A stretch of DNA of 64,000 nt, taken from contig NC_015186.1 in the NCBI RefSeq assembly GCF_000202835.1, positions 1,736,001 through 1,800,000 on the forward strand. The letters are read 5' to 3'. Source of the stretch: Acidiphilium multivorum AIU301 (GTDB taxonomy: Bacteria > Pseudomonadota > Alphaproteobacteria > Acetobacterales > Acetobacteraceae). Each line of letters begins with the position of its first letter. Position 1 is the stretch's first letter. Shown piece by piece: positions 17,007 through 25,927 of the stretch. A program made the translations under genes and the position numbers. The notes under the pieces were generated by a model. It was not told the DNA's origin. It saw only the letters and a program-made list of their open reading frames with translations, and searched no databases.

Positions 17007-18358
17007 ATCTGGCGCAGCACCAGCCATCCGGCCAGAACCGTCAGCCACACCATTCGACTCTGGTACCGCGCATGCGGGCCCGATAGCGCGCCCGTGACCG
17101 CGGCATTACCCGCGAGCGCCAGGACGACGATCCAGCAGAACAGCCCGAGTGACGCTGCTTCGGGCCTGAGACGCCGCGCCGCCGCCGCGTAGAGCGCGAA
17201 GCCACAGGTCAGCCCCATCCCGCCGACCGCGAGCGCCTGCACGAATGCCGCAAGCAGGGGCGGCACCGCCATCCGCCCGCGCGCCTGCCGGCTGGCGAGA
17301 TAGGCCGCGTACGCCGTCTGCGGCAGATCGCGGCGGATCGTCTGCCACGCCGTCGCATACCAGGGACGCAGGCCACTGCCCGGCGAAAAGATCACGAGTT
17401 GCAGGCCGAAATCCCGTATCGCCGCGCCCAGGACGGCGGCCGGATGCTCGACGATGGTCCGGCGCACGATCGCATCGGTCTGGTCGATCAGCCGGCGCGG
17501 CCCTCCAGCGCGGTAGAGCGGGCTATCCGCCCGCCAGAGGAACCCATCGGCCGTGCGCGGCAGATCGCCACGATAGGCGCAAAGTGCCCAACCCGCCTTC
17601 GGACAGTCATGCGCGAGTGTCGTCCGCGCGGGACCGTTCTCGATCAGGCGGGCGAGCAGAAATGTCCCGCCATAGGGCGAGGGCGAAATGCGGCCGCGCG
17701 CAATCGCGTTCACGGCGGTCAGCCCGGCGAGGCCGAGCAGGAACGGCAGCAGCAGAGGCCGCCAGCGGACCCGCTGCCGCAACGCGCGCAGCGGCAGCAC
17801 GCAAAGGCAGAGTCCCGCATAGATCGGCATGTTGCTCAGATGCACGAGAATCGCCAGACCGATCACCATGGCCGGGACGATGAGGCCTGCCGCCCCTTGC
17901 GGCGCAAGAATCAGGATCGCGAAGGCCAGCACCATCAACGGCGTGAAGATGTCCGGCATCACCTGCGCCGCGGTCCAGCTCAGCGAAGACCCGGCAGCCA
18001 GAATCACCAGCAGCAGCGCGCTGTCGAGCGTCCCCGCATCGGGGCTCAGCAGCCGATGCGTCGCCCGGATCAGCGCCGCCGCAAGCAGCCCCTGCCCGGC
18101 GATCACGGGCCAGAGCGACCGCCCAAGCCCGGCGGCGAGAACGAGCAGGCTATAGAACGGCGGCCTGTCCCAGCCGAGATGCCGCTCCATCATCTGCGAG
18201 ATGTAGGTCCCGGTATCCGAAAAGATGAGGGGGTATCCGTTCACGAGGGCGGGCCACAGGATCAGTGCCGCCGCGACACCAATCATGATGGCGTCGGCGC
18301 CAGGCACCGGGCGGCGCCTTGCGCGCACGGCGACCTCAGAGACGGAAATAGCCGCCAT
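16964..18358 (-). CDS. Polytopic membrane protein, possible glycosyltransferase-like
   Basis: 464 residues with around ten predicted membrane segments and one large loop (about residues 225-290). NGYPLIFSDTGTYI near residue 45 has an acidic residue at the start of the first periplasmic loop, as in GT-C enzymes, but I cannot assign a specific family. Its ATG lies inside the last 23 bases of the autokinase gene, so the two are coupled. The locus suggests a role in polysaccharide assembly or modification. Confidence 0.6.
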   Translation of the reverse strand: MAAISVSEVAVRARRRPVPGADAIMIGVAAALILWPALVNGYPLIFSDTGTYISQMMERHLGWDRPPFYSLLVLAAGLGRSLWPVIAGQGLLAAALIRATHRLLSPDAGTLDSALLLVILAAGSSLSWTAAQVMPDIFTPLMVLAFAILILAPQGAAGLIVPAMVIGLAILVHLSNMPIYAGLCLCVLPLRALRQRVRWRPLLLPFLLGLAGLTAVNAIARGRISPSPYGGTFLLARLIENGPARTTLAHDCPKAGWALCAYRGDLPRTADGFLWRADSPLYRAGGPRRLIDQTDAIVRRTIVEHPAAVLGAAIRDFGLQLVIFSPGSGLRPWYATAWQTIRRDLPQTAYAAYLASRQARGRMAVPPLLAAFVQALAVGGMGLTCGFALYAAAARRLRPEAASLGLFCWIVVLALAGNAAVTGALSGPHARYQSRMVWLTVLAGWLVLRQIQAGCRSRPTSNTT

Positions 18359-20492
18359 AGCGCGGATGATAGAGTTCCGAATCGGGAAAGCCCGACCGGG
18401 CGTGGCGCGGACCGTCGACCCGCGTGAGCGCGGCGCCGGCGAGCCGCAACCCGCCCTGGTCCAGCAGCGCGAGCGCCGCGGCCACGGTGCGCCGCGGGGT
18501 CTGGCCCCAGCGGATGCACAGCAGCGTGGCGGCCGCGGCGCGCGCGAGCAGCTGCGCCTCCGCCAGGGCGAAGACCGGCGGCAGATCGAGAACCACGAGA
18601 TCGTAGCGCCCGTGCAGTTCCGCCATCAACCGGCCCAGCCGGTCGGACATGAAGAGAGCCAGCGCCTCGGTCGCCACGGCCCCGGCGGGCATCACGTCTG
18701 GCAGGCTGCCCCCCTCCTCCAGCGCCGGTCGATGAATCGCGGCCTCCAGGGTCGCTCGCCCGGCGAGGTGGTCGGTCAGTCCGGGCAGACCGCCGAGCCC
18801 GAAGATCATGTCGAAACTCGGCTGCCGGATGTCGCAGTCGATCACGAGAACCCGCGCCCCGCTCGCCGCAACCGACAGGGCGAGGCTGACCGCCAGCGTC
18901 GTCTTGCCCTCGCCCGGCCGCGCCGCCGTGACGGCCAGGCTGCGCGGGGCGCCGGGAGCAAGCCAGAGGCCGGTTCGCAGCGCGCGGATCTGCTCGGCGA
19001 AGGCGGAAAACGGGTAACGGCGCGCATAGTCGGGCACGGACAGGCCACGACGCTCACGCCGCCCGACCTCGGGCAGCAATGCCATGCAGGGCAATTCCAG
19101 CGCCTCGCGGACCTGCCCGCCGGAACGGAAACTTCCGTTCAGCGAATCCGCCAGCAGAGCGGCCAGCACGCCAAGGCAGAGCCCGAGCAGGACCGCGCCG
19201 GAGAGGATCGCCGCGCTGCGCGGGCCGCTCGGCTGCAGCGGGCGGGTGGCCGCGGCGATGATCCGCGCATCGGGCCGGGTCAGCGCGCTATGGCTCTCGA
19301 GCGTGCCGATCTGCTCGGTCTGCGCGCGCAGCAGGTCGCTTTCGGCCGTGCGCTCTTCCTCGAGGCGGGCCAGCGGCGCCGCCCGGACCGACTGCGCCGC
19401 CGCCCGGTCGCGCACGGCCGCGAGTTCCGCTTTCAGACTTTTCACCCGCGCCGCCGCGGCGGCGGCGCGCATCCTGTCCGCCGTGATCAACCGCCCCGTC
19501 TCCGCCGCGATCTGGCCGCGCAATGCGGCGAGGGCGCGCTTCGTCGCGCGGATATCGGGATAGTTTGGCCCTTCGGTGCTGCCGAGCGCGCGCAGTTTCG
19601 CGGCCAGTTCCGCCTCTCTCGCGCGCATCGGCGCGATCTCCGGCGCAACGGCGGCCGCGGCTTCGGCCTCGCTGCCGCCATTCAACGCCGCAAGACGCGC
19701 CCGCGCGGCCGCAAGATCGGCCCGCGCGGCCGCAAGGCTGCCGGTCAGTTGCCCCGCCTCCTCGTTCGTCAGCGGCGCCGCGCCCGCGCCGCGCACCGTG
19801 CCGCTGCGCGCCCGTTCGCGCGCGATCGCGACATCCAGAGCCTCGAGCCGATGCGCCGTCGCCTTTGCCCGCTGGCCGAGCCAGGCCTGAGCACGATCCA
19901 GCACCGCGAGACTTTCGCGGCGTTCCCTGGCGAGATAGGCGGCCATGGCGGCGTTCGCCGCCCGTGCGGCCAGCGCCGGATCGTGGGCGGTGAAGGATAC
20001 GTTGATCAACTGGGAACCGGCCGGGACGTCGATGTGAAACCGGGCGGTGACGGCGTCGCGCAACGCGTCCGGCGCAACCGGAAGCGGCGGGCCGGCGCTG
20101 CCGAGCCAGCGCCGCAACAGGGAGGGACGCTGCCGCGCGGGGTCGAATTCCGGGCTCGCGCCCAGATCGAGCCCGTCGATGACGCGCGCCACCACGGCCG
20201 GGCTTTTCAGAATGGCGGCCTGGCTGGCCATCAGCGCATCGGTGACCTGCCGCGTCTCGACCACGCCGCGTAGCAACTTCGGGTTGAAATCGACTGGATT
20301 GTAGAGAAGCGTTCCGGTCGCCGTGTATACCGGCCGCATGCGCGAAAGCGCGCCGAGCGACAGCAATGGCAGGCCAAGCGCGACCAGCACGGCAAGGCGC
20401 CAATGGCGGCGAACGGCGCGCAATGCATCGATCGGATCGGCTGTCCCCCCGATCTGCCTGACCCGGTCTCGCGCATTTGCCGCGGTGTCCAT
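18336..20492 (-). CDS. Exopolysaccharide co-polymerase / tyrosine autokinase (Wzc/ExoP type)
   Basis: 718-residue polysaccharide co-polymerase that controls chain length and export, anchored in the inner membrane. N-terminal Wzz domain with a membrane segment (about 32-50), a long coiled-coil periplasmic region (about 190-400), a second membrane segment near 430-450, and a BY-kinase domain with Walker A GEGKTT (527-532), Walker A' VLVIDCDIRQPS and Walker B VVLDLPP. The C-terminus has only three close tyrosines (ELYHPRYGGYFRL), fewer than E. coli Wzc. Confidence 0.92.
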   Translation of the reverse strand: MDTAANARDRVRQIGGTADPIDALRAVRRHWRLAVLVALGLPLLSLGALSRMRPVYTATGTLLYNPVDFNPKLLRGVVETRQVTDALMASQAAILKSPAVVARVIDGLDLGASPEFDPARQRPSLLRRWLGSAGPPLPVAPDALRDAVTARFHIDVPAGSQLINVSFTAHDPALAARAANAAMAAYLARERRESLAVLDRAQAWLGQRAKATAHRLEALDVAIARERARSGTVRGAGAAPLTNEEAGQLTGSLAAARADLAAARARLAALNGGSEAEAAAAVAPEIAPMRAREAELAAKLRALGSTEGPNYPDIRATKRALAALRGQIAAETGRLITADRMRAAAAAARVKSLKAELAAVRDRAAAQSVRAAPLARLEEERTAESDLLRAQTEQIGTLESHSALTRPDARIIAAATRPLQPSGPRSAAILSGAVLLGLCLGVLAALLADSLNGSFRSGGQVREALELPCMALLPEVGRRERRGLSVPDYARRYPFSAFAEQIRALRTGLWLAPGAPRSLAVTAARPGEGKTTLAVSLALSVAASGARVLVIDCDIRQPSFDMIFGLGGLPGLTDHLAGRATLEAAIHRPALEEGGSLPDVMPAGAVATEALALFMSDRLGRLMAELHGRYDLVVLDLPPVFALAEAQLLARAAAATLLCIRWGQTPRRTVAAALALLDQGGLRLAGAALTRVDGPRHARSGFPDSELYHPRYGGYFRL

Positions 20493-20630
20493 TTCAGAAC
20501 CGATTCCTGTTCACCGGAAACCCGCCCGGTTTGCAAAGCCAACCCTTGCCTGTGCATTCTGTCTGCGACACGAAATTAAGTCAATTTTAAGTTGTATATT
20601 TTGCCTATTTTCTGGCGAGGGTTGCATGTG

Positions 20631-21221
20631 ATGCCGAAATTCCGCCGCGAAACACGTCGCCATCTGCTCGCCACGGCCGTGTCCGCCCTCGCCGCACCGG
20701 CTTTGTTGTCCGGCTGCGCGGCCTGGAGCGGCCTGCCGCCCCTGCCGCCCGCCCCGCCCGGAGGCTATCGGCTCGGCACAGGCGACCGTCTGCGCGTCGT
20801 CGTGTTCGGCCAGAAGCAGCTCACGGCAACCTACCTCGTCGACGCCTCCGGCATGATCGACCTGCCGCTGCTCGGCCCGGTGCGCGCCGCCGGCCGGACC
20901 ACGGCGGCGCTGCGCCGCGCCATCGCGCGCGCGCTGGTGGCGAAGGGCATCCTGCGCCATCCGGCCGTGGCGGTGGAGGTGAAGGCCTATCGCCCGTTCT
21001 CGATCCTCGGCGAGGTGAACAAGCCCGACCAGTATGCGTTCGAACCGGGCATGACGGTGCTGGCCGCCGTCTCCCTTGCCGGCGGGTTCACCTATCGGGC
21101 GGCGGAATCGGAAGTGGGCGTGATCCGGGTGACCGGCGGCACCCCCCGCGAATATCGCGCGCCGGTCTCCGCCCTGATCGAGCCGGGCGACGTGATCCGG
21201 GTGTTCGAGCGGCATTTCTGA
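20631..21221 (+). CDS. Polysaccharide export lipoprotein (Wza/GumB type)
   Basis: 196-residue outer-membrane export protein. Signal peptide with lipobox LLSGC (Cys near residue 27), then the polysaccharide-export domain YRLGTGDRLRVVVFGQKQL, VDASGMIDLPLLGPV and a SLBB-type segment VLGEVNKPDQYAFEPGMTV-like (reads ILGEVNKPDQY). It lacks the long C-terminal barrel region of full Wza. I chose the ATG at 20631 with GCGAGGG upstream. It is transcribed divergently from the autokinase across an AT-rich gap. Confidence 0.9.
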   Translation: MPKFRRETRRHLLATAVSALAAPALLSGCAAWSGLPPLPPAPPGGYRLGTGDRLRVVVFGQKQLTATYLVDASGMIDLPLLGPVRAAGRTTAALRRAIARALVAKGILRHPAVAVEVKAYRPFSILGEVNKPDQYAFEPGMTVLAAVSLAGGFTYRAAESEVGVIRVTGGTPREYRAPVSALIEPGDVIRVFERHF

Positions 21222-21369
21222 ACAAATGGATACCGGGAGGTTGACGAAAGATTGACTTGCGCGCGCGCTGCATCTACCCCGCGCCTCCGTCAGCGCATGT
21301 AAACACGGGACCGCCCGGACGGGCGGAACGCCGCCGGCCACGTCGCCGACACGACAGGAGAAACGGAGC

Positions 21370-22329
21370 ATGGCGGTAAACGCCTTCATCTTTCCAGGAC
21401 AGGGCAGCCAGGTCGTGGGCATGGGGCGCGACCTCGCGGCCGCCTTCGCGCCGGCGCGCGAGGTGTTCGAGGAAGTGGACGAGGTTCTCAAGCAGAAACT
21501 CTCCCGCCTGATGTTCGAGGGACCGGCCGAGGAACTGACCCTCACCGAGAATGCCCAGCCGGCGCTGATGGCGATGTCGATCGCGGTGCTGCGCTGCCTC
21601 GAGAAGGAAGCCGGGATCCGCATTGCCGACCGCGCGGCTGTGGTCGCCGGCCATTCGCTCGGCGAATATTCGGCGCTCGCCGCCGCCGGCACCTTCGCCC
21701 TGGCCGATGCCGCCCGCCTGCTCAGGATCCGCGGCAACGCGATGCAGAAGGCCGTGCCGCCCGGCCTGGGGGCGATGGCCGCGCTGCTCGGCGTCGAGCT
21801 CGACGCCGCCGAATCGATCTGCACCGAGGCCGCCGAAGGTCCGGACGGACACGAGGTCGTCTCCGTCGCCAATGACAACGGCGGCGGCCAGGTCGTGATT
21901 TCCGGCACCGCCACCGCCGTTGACCGGGCGATCGAGATCGCCCGTGGCCGCGGCGTCAAGCGCGCCCTGAAACTGCCGGTCTCCGCCCCGTTCCATTGCG
22001 CGCTGATGGCCCCCGCGGCCGAGGCGATGCGCGAGGCGCTCGCGGGTGTTGCGGTCAATGCCCCGGTCGTGCCGCTGATCGCCAACGTGACCGCGGCCAA
22101 GGTGACCGACCCGGCGGACATCGTGGCCAAGCTCGTCGAGCAGGTGACGGCACCCGTGCGCTGGCGCGAATCGGTGGCCACCATGACCGCGCTCGGCGTT
22201 ACCCGCTTCATCGAACTCGGCGCGGGAAAGGTGCTTTCCGGCCTCGCGAGGCGCATCGCGCCGGACGCCGAAGCATTGTCCTGCGGCACACCTGCCGAAC
22301 TCGAGGAGTTGGCGAAGCATGTCGGCTGA
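21370..22329 (+). CDS. fabD: Malonyl-CoA:ACP transacylase
   Basis: Transfers malonyl from CoA to acyl carrier protein at the start of fatty-acid synthesis. 319 residues. FIFPGQGSQVVGMG at the N-terminus, the nucleophile elbow GHSLGEYSAL with the active-site Ser, and SAPFHCALM with the catalytic His are present. First gene of fabD-fabG-acpP-fabF-mltG, overlapping fabG by 11 bases. Confidence 0.97.
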   Translation: MAVNAFIFPGQGSQVVGMGRDLAAAFAPAREVFEEVDEVLKQKLSRLMFEGPAEELTLTENAQPALMAMSIAVLRCLEKEAGIRIADRAAVVAGHSLGEYSALAAAGTFALADAARLLRIRGNAMQKAVPPGLGAMAALLGVELDAAESICTEAAEGPDGHEVVSVANDNGGGQVVISGTATAVDRAIEIARGRGVKRALKLPVSAPFHCALMAPAAEAMREALAGVAVNAPVVPLIANVTAAKVTDPADIVAKLVEQVTAPVRWRESVATMTALGVTRFIELGAGKVLSGLARRIAPDAEALSCGTPAELEELAKHVG

Positions 22330-23068
22330 ACTCTTTTCGCTCGAAGGCCGCACGGCGCTGGTCACCGGCGCCTCCGGCGGCATCGGCGCCGCGATTGCGC
22401 GCACGCTGCACGGCCTCGGCGCGGCCGTCGCCCTCTCCGGCACCCGCGAGGCAAACCTCACGGCGCTCGCCGCCGAACTCGGCGAACGCGCCCATGTCTG
22501 CCCGGCCGACCTGTCCGACCCGAAGGCCGCCGATGCGCTGATCGCCGCGGCCGAATCGGCTCTCGGCCACATCGACATCCTGGTGAACAATGCCGGCCTG
22601 ACCCGCGACGGCCTTCTGCTGCGCATGTCGGACGAGGCCTGGGCCAGCGTGATGGACGTCGACCTTGCCGCGCCGTTCCGCCTCTCCCGTGCCGTCATGA
22701 AGGGGATGATGCGCCGCCGCAGCGGGCGGATCATCAATATCGGCAGCATCGTCGGCAGCACCGGCAACCCGGGCCAGGTGAACTACGCCGCCGCCAAGGC
22801 CGGCCTGATCGGCATGACCAAAGCGATGGCGCAGGAAGTCGCCTCGCGCAACATCACGGTCAATCTCGTCGCCCCCGGCTTCGTCGAGACGGCGATGACC
22901 GATGCCCTGAACGAGGCGCAGCGTGCCTCGCTTGCGGACAAGATCCCGCTCGGCCGCCTCGGCAAGCCGGAGGATATCGCAGCCTCCGTCGCCTATCTCG
23001 CCTCCGACGCGGCCGCCTGGGTCACCGGCGCGGTGCTGCACGTGAATGGCGGCATGGCCATGATCTGA
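22319..23068 (+). CDS. fabG: 3-oxoacyl-ACP reductase
   Basis: NADPH-dependent reduction of 3-ketoacyl-ACP. 249 residues, SDR fold with TGASGGIGAAIA, NNAGLTRDGLLLRM, and the catalytic Ser/Tyr/Lys seen as GSIVGSTGNPGQ and YAAAKAG. The start lies within the end of fabD. Confidence 0.97.
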   Translation: MSAELFSLEGRTALVTGASGGIGAAIARTLHGLGAAVALSGTREANLTALAAELGERAHVCPADLSDPKAADALIAAAESALGHIDILVNNAGLTRDGLLLRMSDEAWASVMDVDLAAPFRLSRAVMKGMMRRRSGRIINIGSIVGSTGNPGQVNYAAAKAGLIGMTKAMAQEVASRNITVNLVAPGFVETAMTDALNEAQRASLADKIPLGRLGKPEDIAASVAYLASDAAAWVTGAVLHVNGGMAMI

Positions 23069-23247
23069 GCCGCGGTTGGCGCGACCGGGCGAACCATGCT
23101 AAGCGCGCCGGACTTTCGCAGCGATCATGACGCCAGCCTCGTGCGGCATGATCAACGCATGCTATCCATTCGACCGGTGGCGGGATGGTCGACGCCGCCG
23201 GTTCAAACCGCCCAACGATCGATAATCGCTACAGGAGCACGAATTCG

Positions 23248-23487
23248 ATGAGTGAAGTCGCCGAAAAAGTTAAGAAGATCGTCGTCGAGCATCTCGGCGT
23301 GGACGAAGCCAAGGTGACCCCGGAAGCCTCCTTCATCGACGATCTGGGCGCGGACAGCCTCGACACCGTCGAACTGGTGATGGCCTTCGAGGAAGCCTTC
23401 GGCGTGGAAATCCCCGAGGACGCCGCCGAAAAGATCGGCACCGTGAAGGACGCCATCGACTATATCGAGAAAAAGAAAGCCGAATAA
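23248..23487 (+). CDS. acpP: Acyl carrier protein
   Basis: 79-residue acidic carrier of growing acyl chains. The phosphopantetheine site GADSLDTVE is intact with Ser in DSL. The ATG at 23248 is preceded by AGGAG at nine bases; an in-frame start at 23185 is not supported. The 179-base gap before it probably holds an acpP promoter. Confidence 0.98.
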   Translation: MSEVAEKVKKIVVEHLGVDEAKVTPEASFIDDLGADSLDTVELVMAFEEAFGVEIPEDAAEKIGTVKDAIDYIEKKKAE

Positions 23488-23506
23488 GTCGGGTAGCGGA
23501 CGGGAC

Positions 23507-24775
23507 ATGAACATGCGTCGGGTCGTGGTGACAGGCATGGGGATCGCGAGCCCGCTCGGGGTCGGGGTCGAGCATGTCTGGCGGCGTCTGGTCGCCGGCG
23601 AATCGGGCATCGGTCCGATAACCGGGTTCGACCCGGCGGAGCTGCCCTGCAAGGTCGCGGGCGAACTGCCCGCGGGATCGCGGGCGGATGGCGGATTCGA
23701 CCTCAATGAGTGGGTTCCGCCCAAGGAACAGAAGAAGATGGACCGCTTCATCCATCTCGGCATGGCCGCGGCCGTCGAGGCAATGGAGGATTCGGGCTGG
23801 ACACCTGAGACCGAAGAAGAGCGTTGCGCCGCCGGCGTGATGATCGGCTCCGGCATCGGCGGCCTGCAGACCATCTACGAAGCGTCCGTCATGGTGCATG
23901 AGGGCCGGGCCCGCCGGCTTTCGCCCTTCTTCATTCCGTCCGCCCTGGTGAATCTCGTGTCGGGGCACGTCTCGATCCGGTTCGGGCTCAAGGGACCGAA
24001 CCATTCCGCGGTCACCGCCTGCGCCACGGGCGTTCACGCTGTCGGCGATGCCGCGCGGCTCATCGCCTTTGGCGATGCCGACATTATGCTCGCCGGCGGC
24101 GCCGAAGGGGCCGTCTGCGAAATCGGCATCGCCGGGTTCTGCGCCTCACGCGCCCTGTCCACCGCGTTCAACGACAATCCGAAGGCCGCCTCCCGCCCGT
24201 GGGACAAGGACCGCGACGGGTTCGTCATGGGCGAAGGCGCTGGCGTGCTGTTCCTCGAGGAATACGAGCACGCCAAGAGGCGCGGCGCGAAAATCTACGC
24301 CGAGATCGCGGGCTACGGCATGTCCGGCGACGCGCACCACATCACCGCCCCCGCACCGCATCACGACGGCGCCTTCCGTGCGATGAAAGCGGCGCTGAAA
24401 TCCGGCGGCCTCACGCCGGCGGATGTCGACTACATCAACGCGCACGGCACCTCGACCCCGATGGGCGACGACCTCGAACTCGAAGCCGTGGAAAACCTGT
24501 TCGGCGACGCAGCGAAGACCGTGGCGATGTCCTCGACCAAATCGGCGACCGGCCACCTGCTCGGCGCCGCCGGCGCGGTGGAGGCGATCTTCTCGATCCT
24601 CGCCCTGCGCGACGGCATCGCCCCGCCAACCCTCAATCTTGACGAGCCGAGCCGCGCCAGCGTGATCGACCGCGTCGCCCATACCGCCCAGCAGCGCAAG
24701 ATCGATATCGTGTTGTCCAACAGCTTCGGCTTCGGCGGCACCAACGCCTCGATCCTGTTCCGCAAGCCAGGCTGA
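23507..24775 (+). CDS. fabF: 3-oxoacyl-ACP synthase II
   Basis: Condensing enzyme of chain elongation. 422 residues. The Cys-His-His triad is visible in TACATGVHAVGDA, INAHGTSTPMGDD and KSATGHLLGAAGAVE. Lies between acpP and mltG, 19 bases after acpP. Confidence 0.97.
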   Translation: MNMRRVVVTGMGIASPLGVGVEHVWRRLVAGESGIGPITGFDPAELPCKVAGELPAGSRADGGFDLNEWVPPKEQKKMDRFIHLGMAAAVEAMEDSGWTPETEEERCAAGVMIGSGIGGLQTIYEASVMVHEGRARRLSPFFIPSALVNLVSGHVSIRFGLKGPNHSAVTACATGVHAVGDAARLIAFGDADIMLAGGAEGAVCEIGIAGFCASRALSTAFNDNPKAASRPWDKDRDGFVMGEGAGVLFLEEYEHAKRRGAKIYAEIAGYGMSGDAHHITAPAPHHDGAFRAMKAALKSGGLTPADVDYINAHGTSTPMGDDLELEAVENLFGDAAKTVAMSSTKSATGHLLGAAGAVEAIFSILALRDGIAPPTLNLDEPSRASVIDRVAHTAQQRKIDIVLSNSFGFGGTNASILFRKPG

Positions 24776-24792
24776 GCCTGGCCCCGGCGGGC

Positions 24793-25788
24793 ATGCGGGG
24801 AAGCGGGCGCCTCATCCTCCTGCTGCTCACCGTTCTGGTGCTGCTGCAGCTGGGCCGCATGGCCGTCAACCAGGCCTATGATGGCCCGGGCCCGCTCCCG
24901 GCCTCCGCCGACATCTACATCCCGCCCGGCAGCACAAGGCAGGTCGCCGGGCTGCTGGCGCGGAAGAAGGTTATCCGCACACCCCTGATCTTCGAGGTGG
25001 CGGCGTTCCTCACCAGCCGGCAAGGGCCGATCCGCTCCGGCGAATTCCGTTTCATCGATCATGGCAGCCTGCGTTCGGTGCTGCGCACGCTGCGCTTCGC
25101 GCCGGAAGTGGAACACAAGGCAACCATCCCCGAAGGTCTGACTTCGGTGCAGATCGCCGACATCATCAACGCCCTGCCGGACGCCACCGGCCACGTGGCA
25201 CCGCCGCCCGAGGGCAGCGTGCTGCCGCAGACCTATGATTATACCTACGGCACAAGGCGAGCCGCCATCATTGCCCGCATGCAGACGGCGATGCGAACCG
25301 CGCTGGCGAAAGCCTGGGCATCGCGCGCCCAGGGCCTGCCGCTGCAATCCCCGCGGCAGGCGCTCATTCTCGCCTCGATCGTGCAACTGGAGACGCCGCT
25401 CCCCGCGGAACTGCCAAAAATCGCCGGGGTCTACGAGAACCGGCTGGGCAAGGGCATGATGCTCCAGGCCGACCCGACAGTGATCTTCGCCGTCACCCAT
25501 GGCCGGTCGACCGCCCTCACCCACCGCGTCGACGACCACGATTTATCGACCGCGAGTCCCTACAATACCTATCGCCACCACGGCCTGCCGCCGGGGCCGA
25601 TCTGCGCGCCGGGTCTCGCAGCGATCCGCGCCGTGCTTCACCCCGCCGAGACCGACGCGCTGTTCTTCGTCGCGACAGGCAAGGGAGGCCATGTATTTGC
25701 CCGGACCTTCGCCAAACAGCGCGCCAACATCGCGCGCTATCTCGCTCGAACATCGAAAAAAGCCAGCGCCCCGCCGACCACCCGCTGA
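24793..25788 (+). CDS. mltG: Endolytic murein transglycosylase
   Basis: Inner-membrane enzyme that cleaves nascent glycan strands and so helps set their length. 331 residues, with one membrane segment (about 5-22) and a YceG domain: IPEGLTSVQIADI, LASIVQLETPLPAELPKIAGVYENRL, LQADPTVIFAV, SPYNTYRHHGLPPGPI. The usual EKET reads QLET; the second Glu, which I believe is the catalytic one, is kept. The family commonly follows fabF in alphaproteobacteria, as here (17-base gap). Confidence 0.93.
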   Translation: MRGSGRLILLLLTVLVLLQLGRMAVNQAYDGPGPLPASADIYIPPGSTRQVAGLLARKKVIRTPLIFEVAAFLTSRQGPIRSGEFRFIDHGSLRSVLRTLRFAPEVEHKATIPEGLTSVQIADIINALPDATGHVAPPPEGSVLPQTYDYTYGTRRAAIIARMQTAMRTALAKAWASRAQGLPLQSPRQALILASIVQLETPLPAELPKIAGVYENRLGKGMMLQADPTVIFAVTHGRSTALTHRVDDHDLSTASPYNTYRHHGLPPGPICAPGLAAIRAVLHPAETDALFFVATGKGGHVFARTFAKQRANIARYLARTSKKASAPPTTR

Positions 25789-25810
25789 CGGAGATGATGC
25801 TCCAGCGTCC

Positions 25811-25844
25811 TGTCCCTGAAATTCATGGGTGAATTTCAGGGACA
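25811..25844. terminator. Strong intergenic hairpin (possible bidirectional terminator or repeat)
   Basis: A perfect 15-bp stem around a four-base loop: arms GTCCCTGAAATTCA and its complement plus one outer pair. It lies 23 bases after the mltG stop. No long T-run follows, so it may not be a classic intrinsic terminator. It resembles the next palindrome (TGAAAT core). Confidence 0.6.
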
Positions 25845-25866
25845 AGCAGGCCACTAAATCATTGAT

Positions 25867-25927
25867 TTTCCTAGCGTCTACTTTGAATCTGAAATCCGAT
25901 GGATTTCAGATTCGGGACACTAGGAAA
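25867..25927. repeat. Nested inverted repeat between mltG and the GAF gene
   Basis: A 13-bp perfect inner stem (25885-25897 with 25901-25913, three-base loop) is enclosed by an outer arm TTTCCTAGCGTC pairing 11 of 12 with the complement ending at 25927. The TAG stop of the minus-strand GAF gene lies in the outer arm. Both convergent genes would be transcribed into it. Confidence 0.7.

Noticed and set aside
24793-25788. MltG considered inactive because the EKET motif reads QLET
   Set aside because: The Glu I take to be catalytic is the second one and is kept; the rest of the active-site region is normal.
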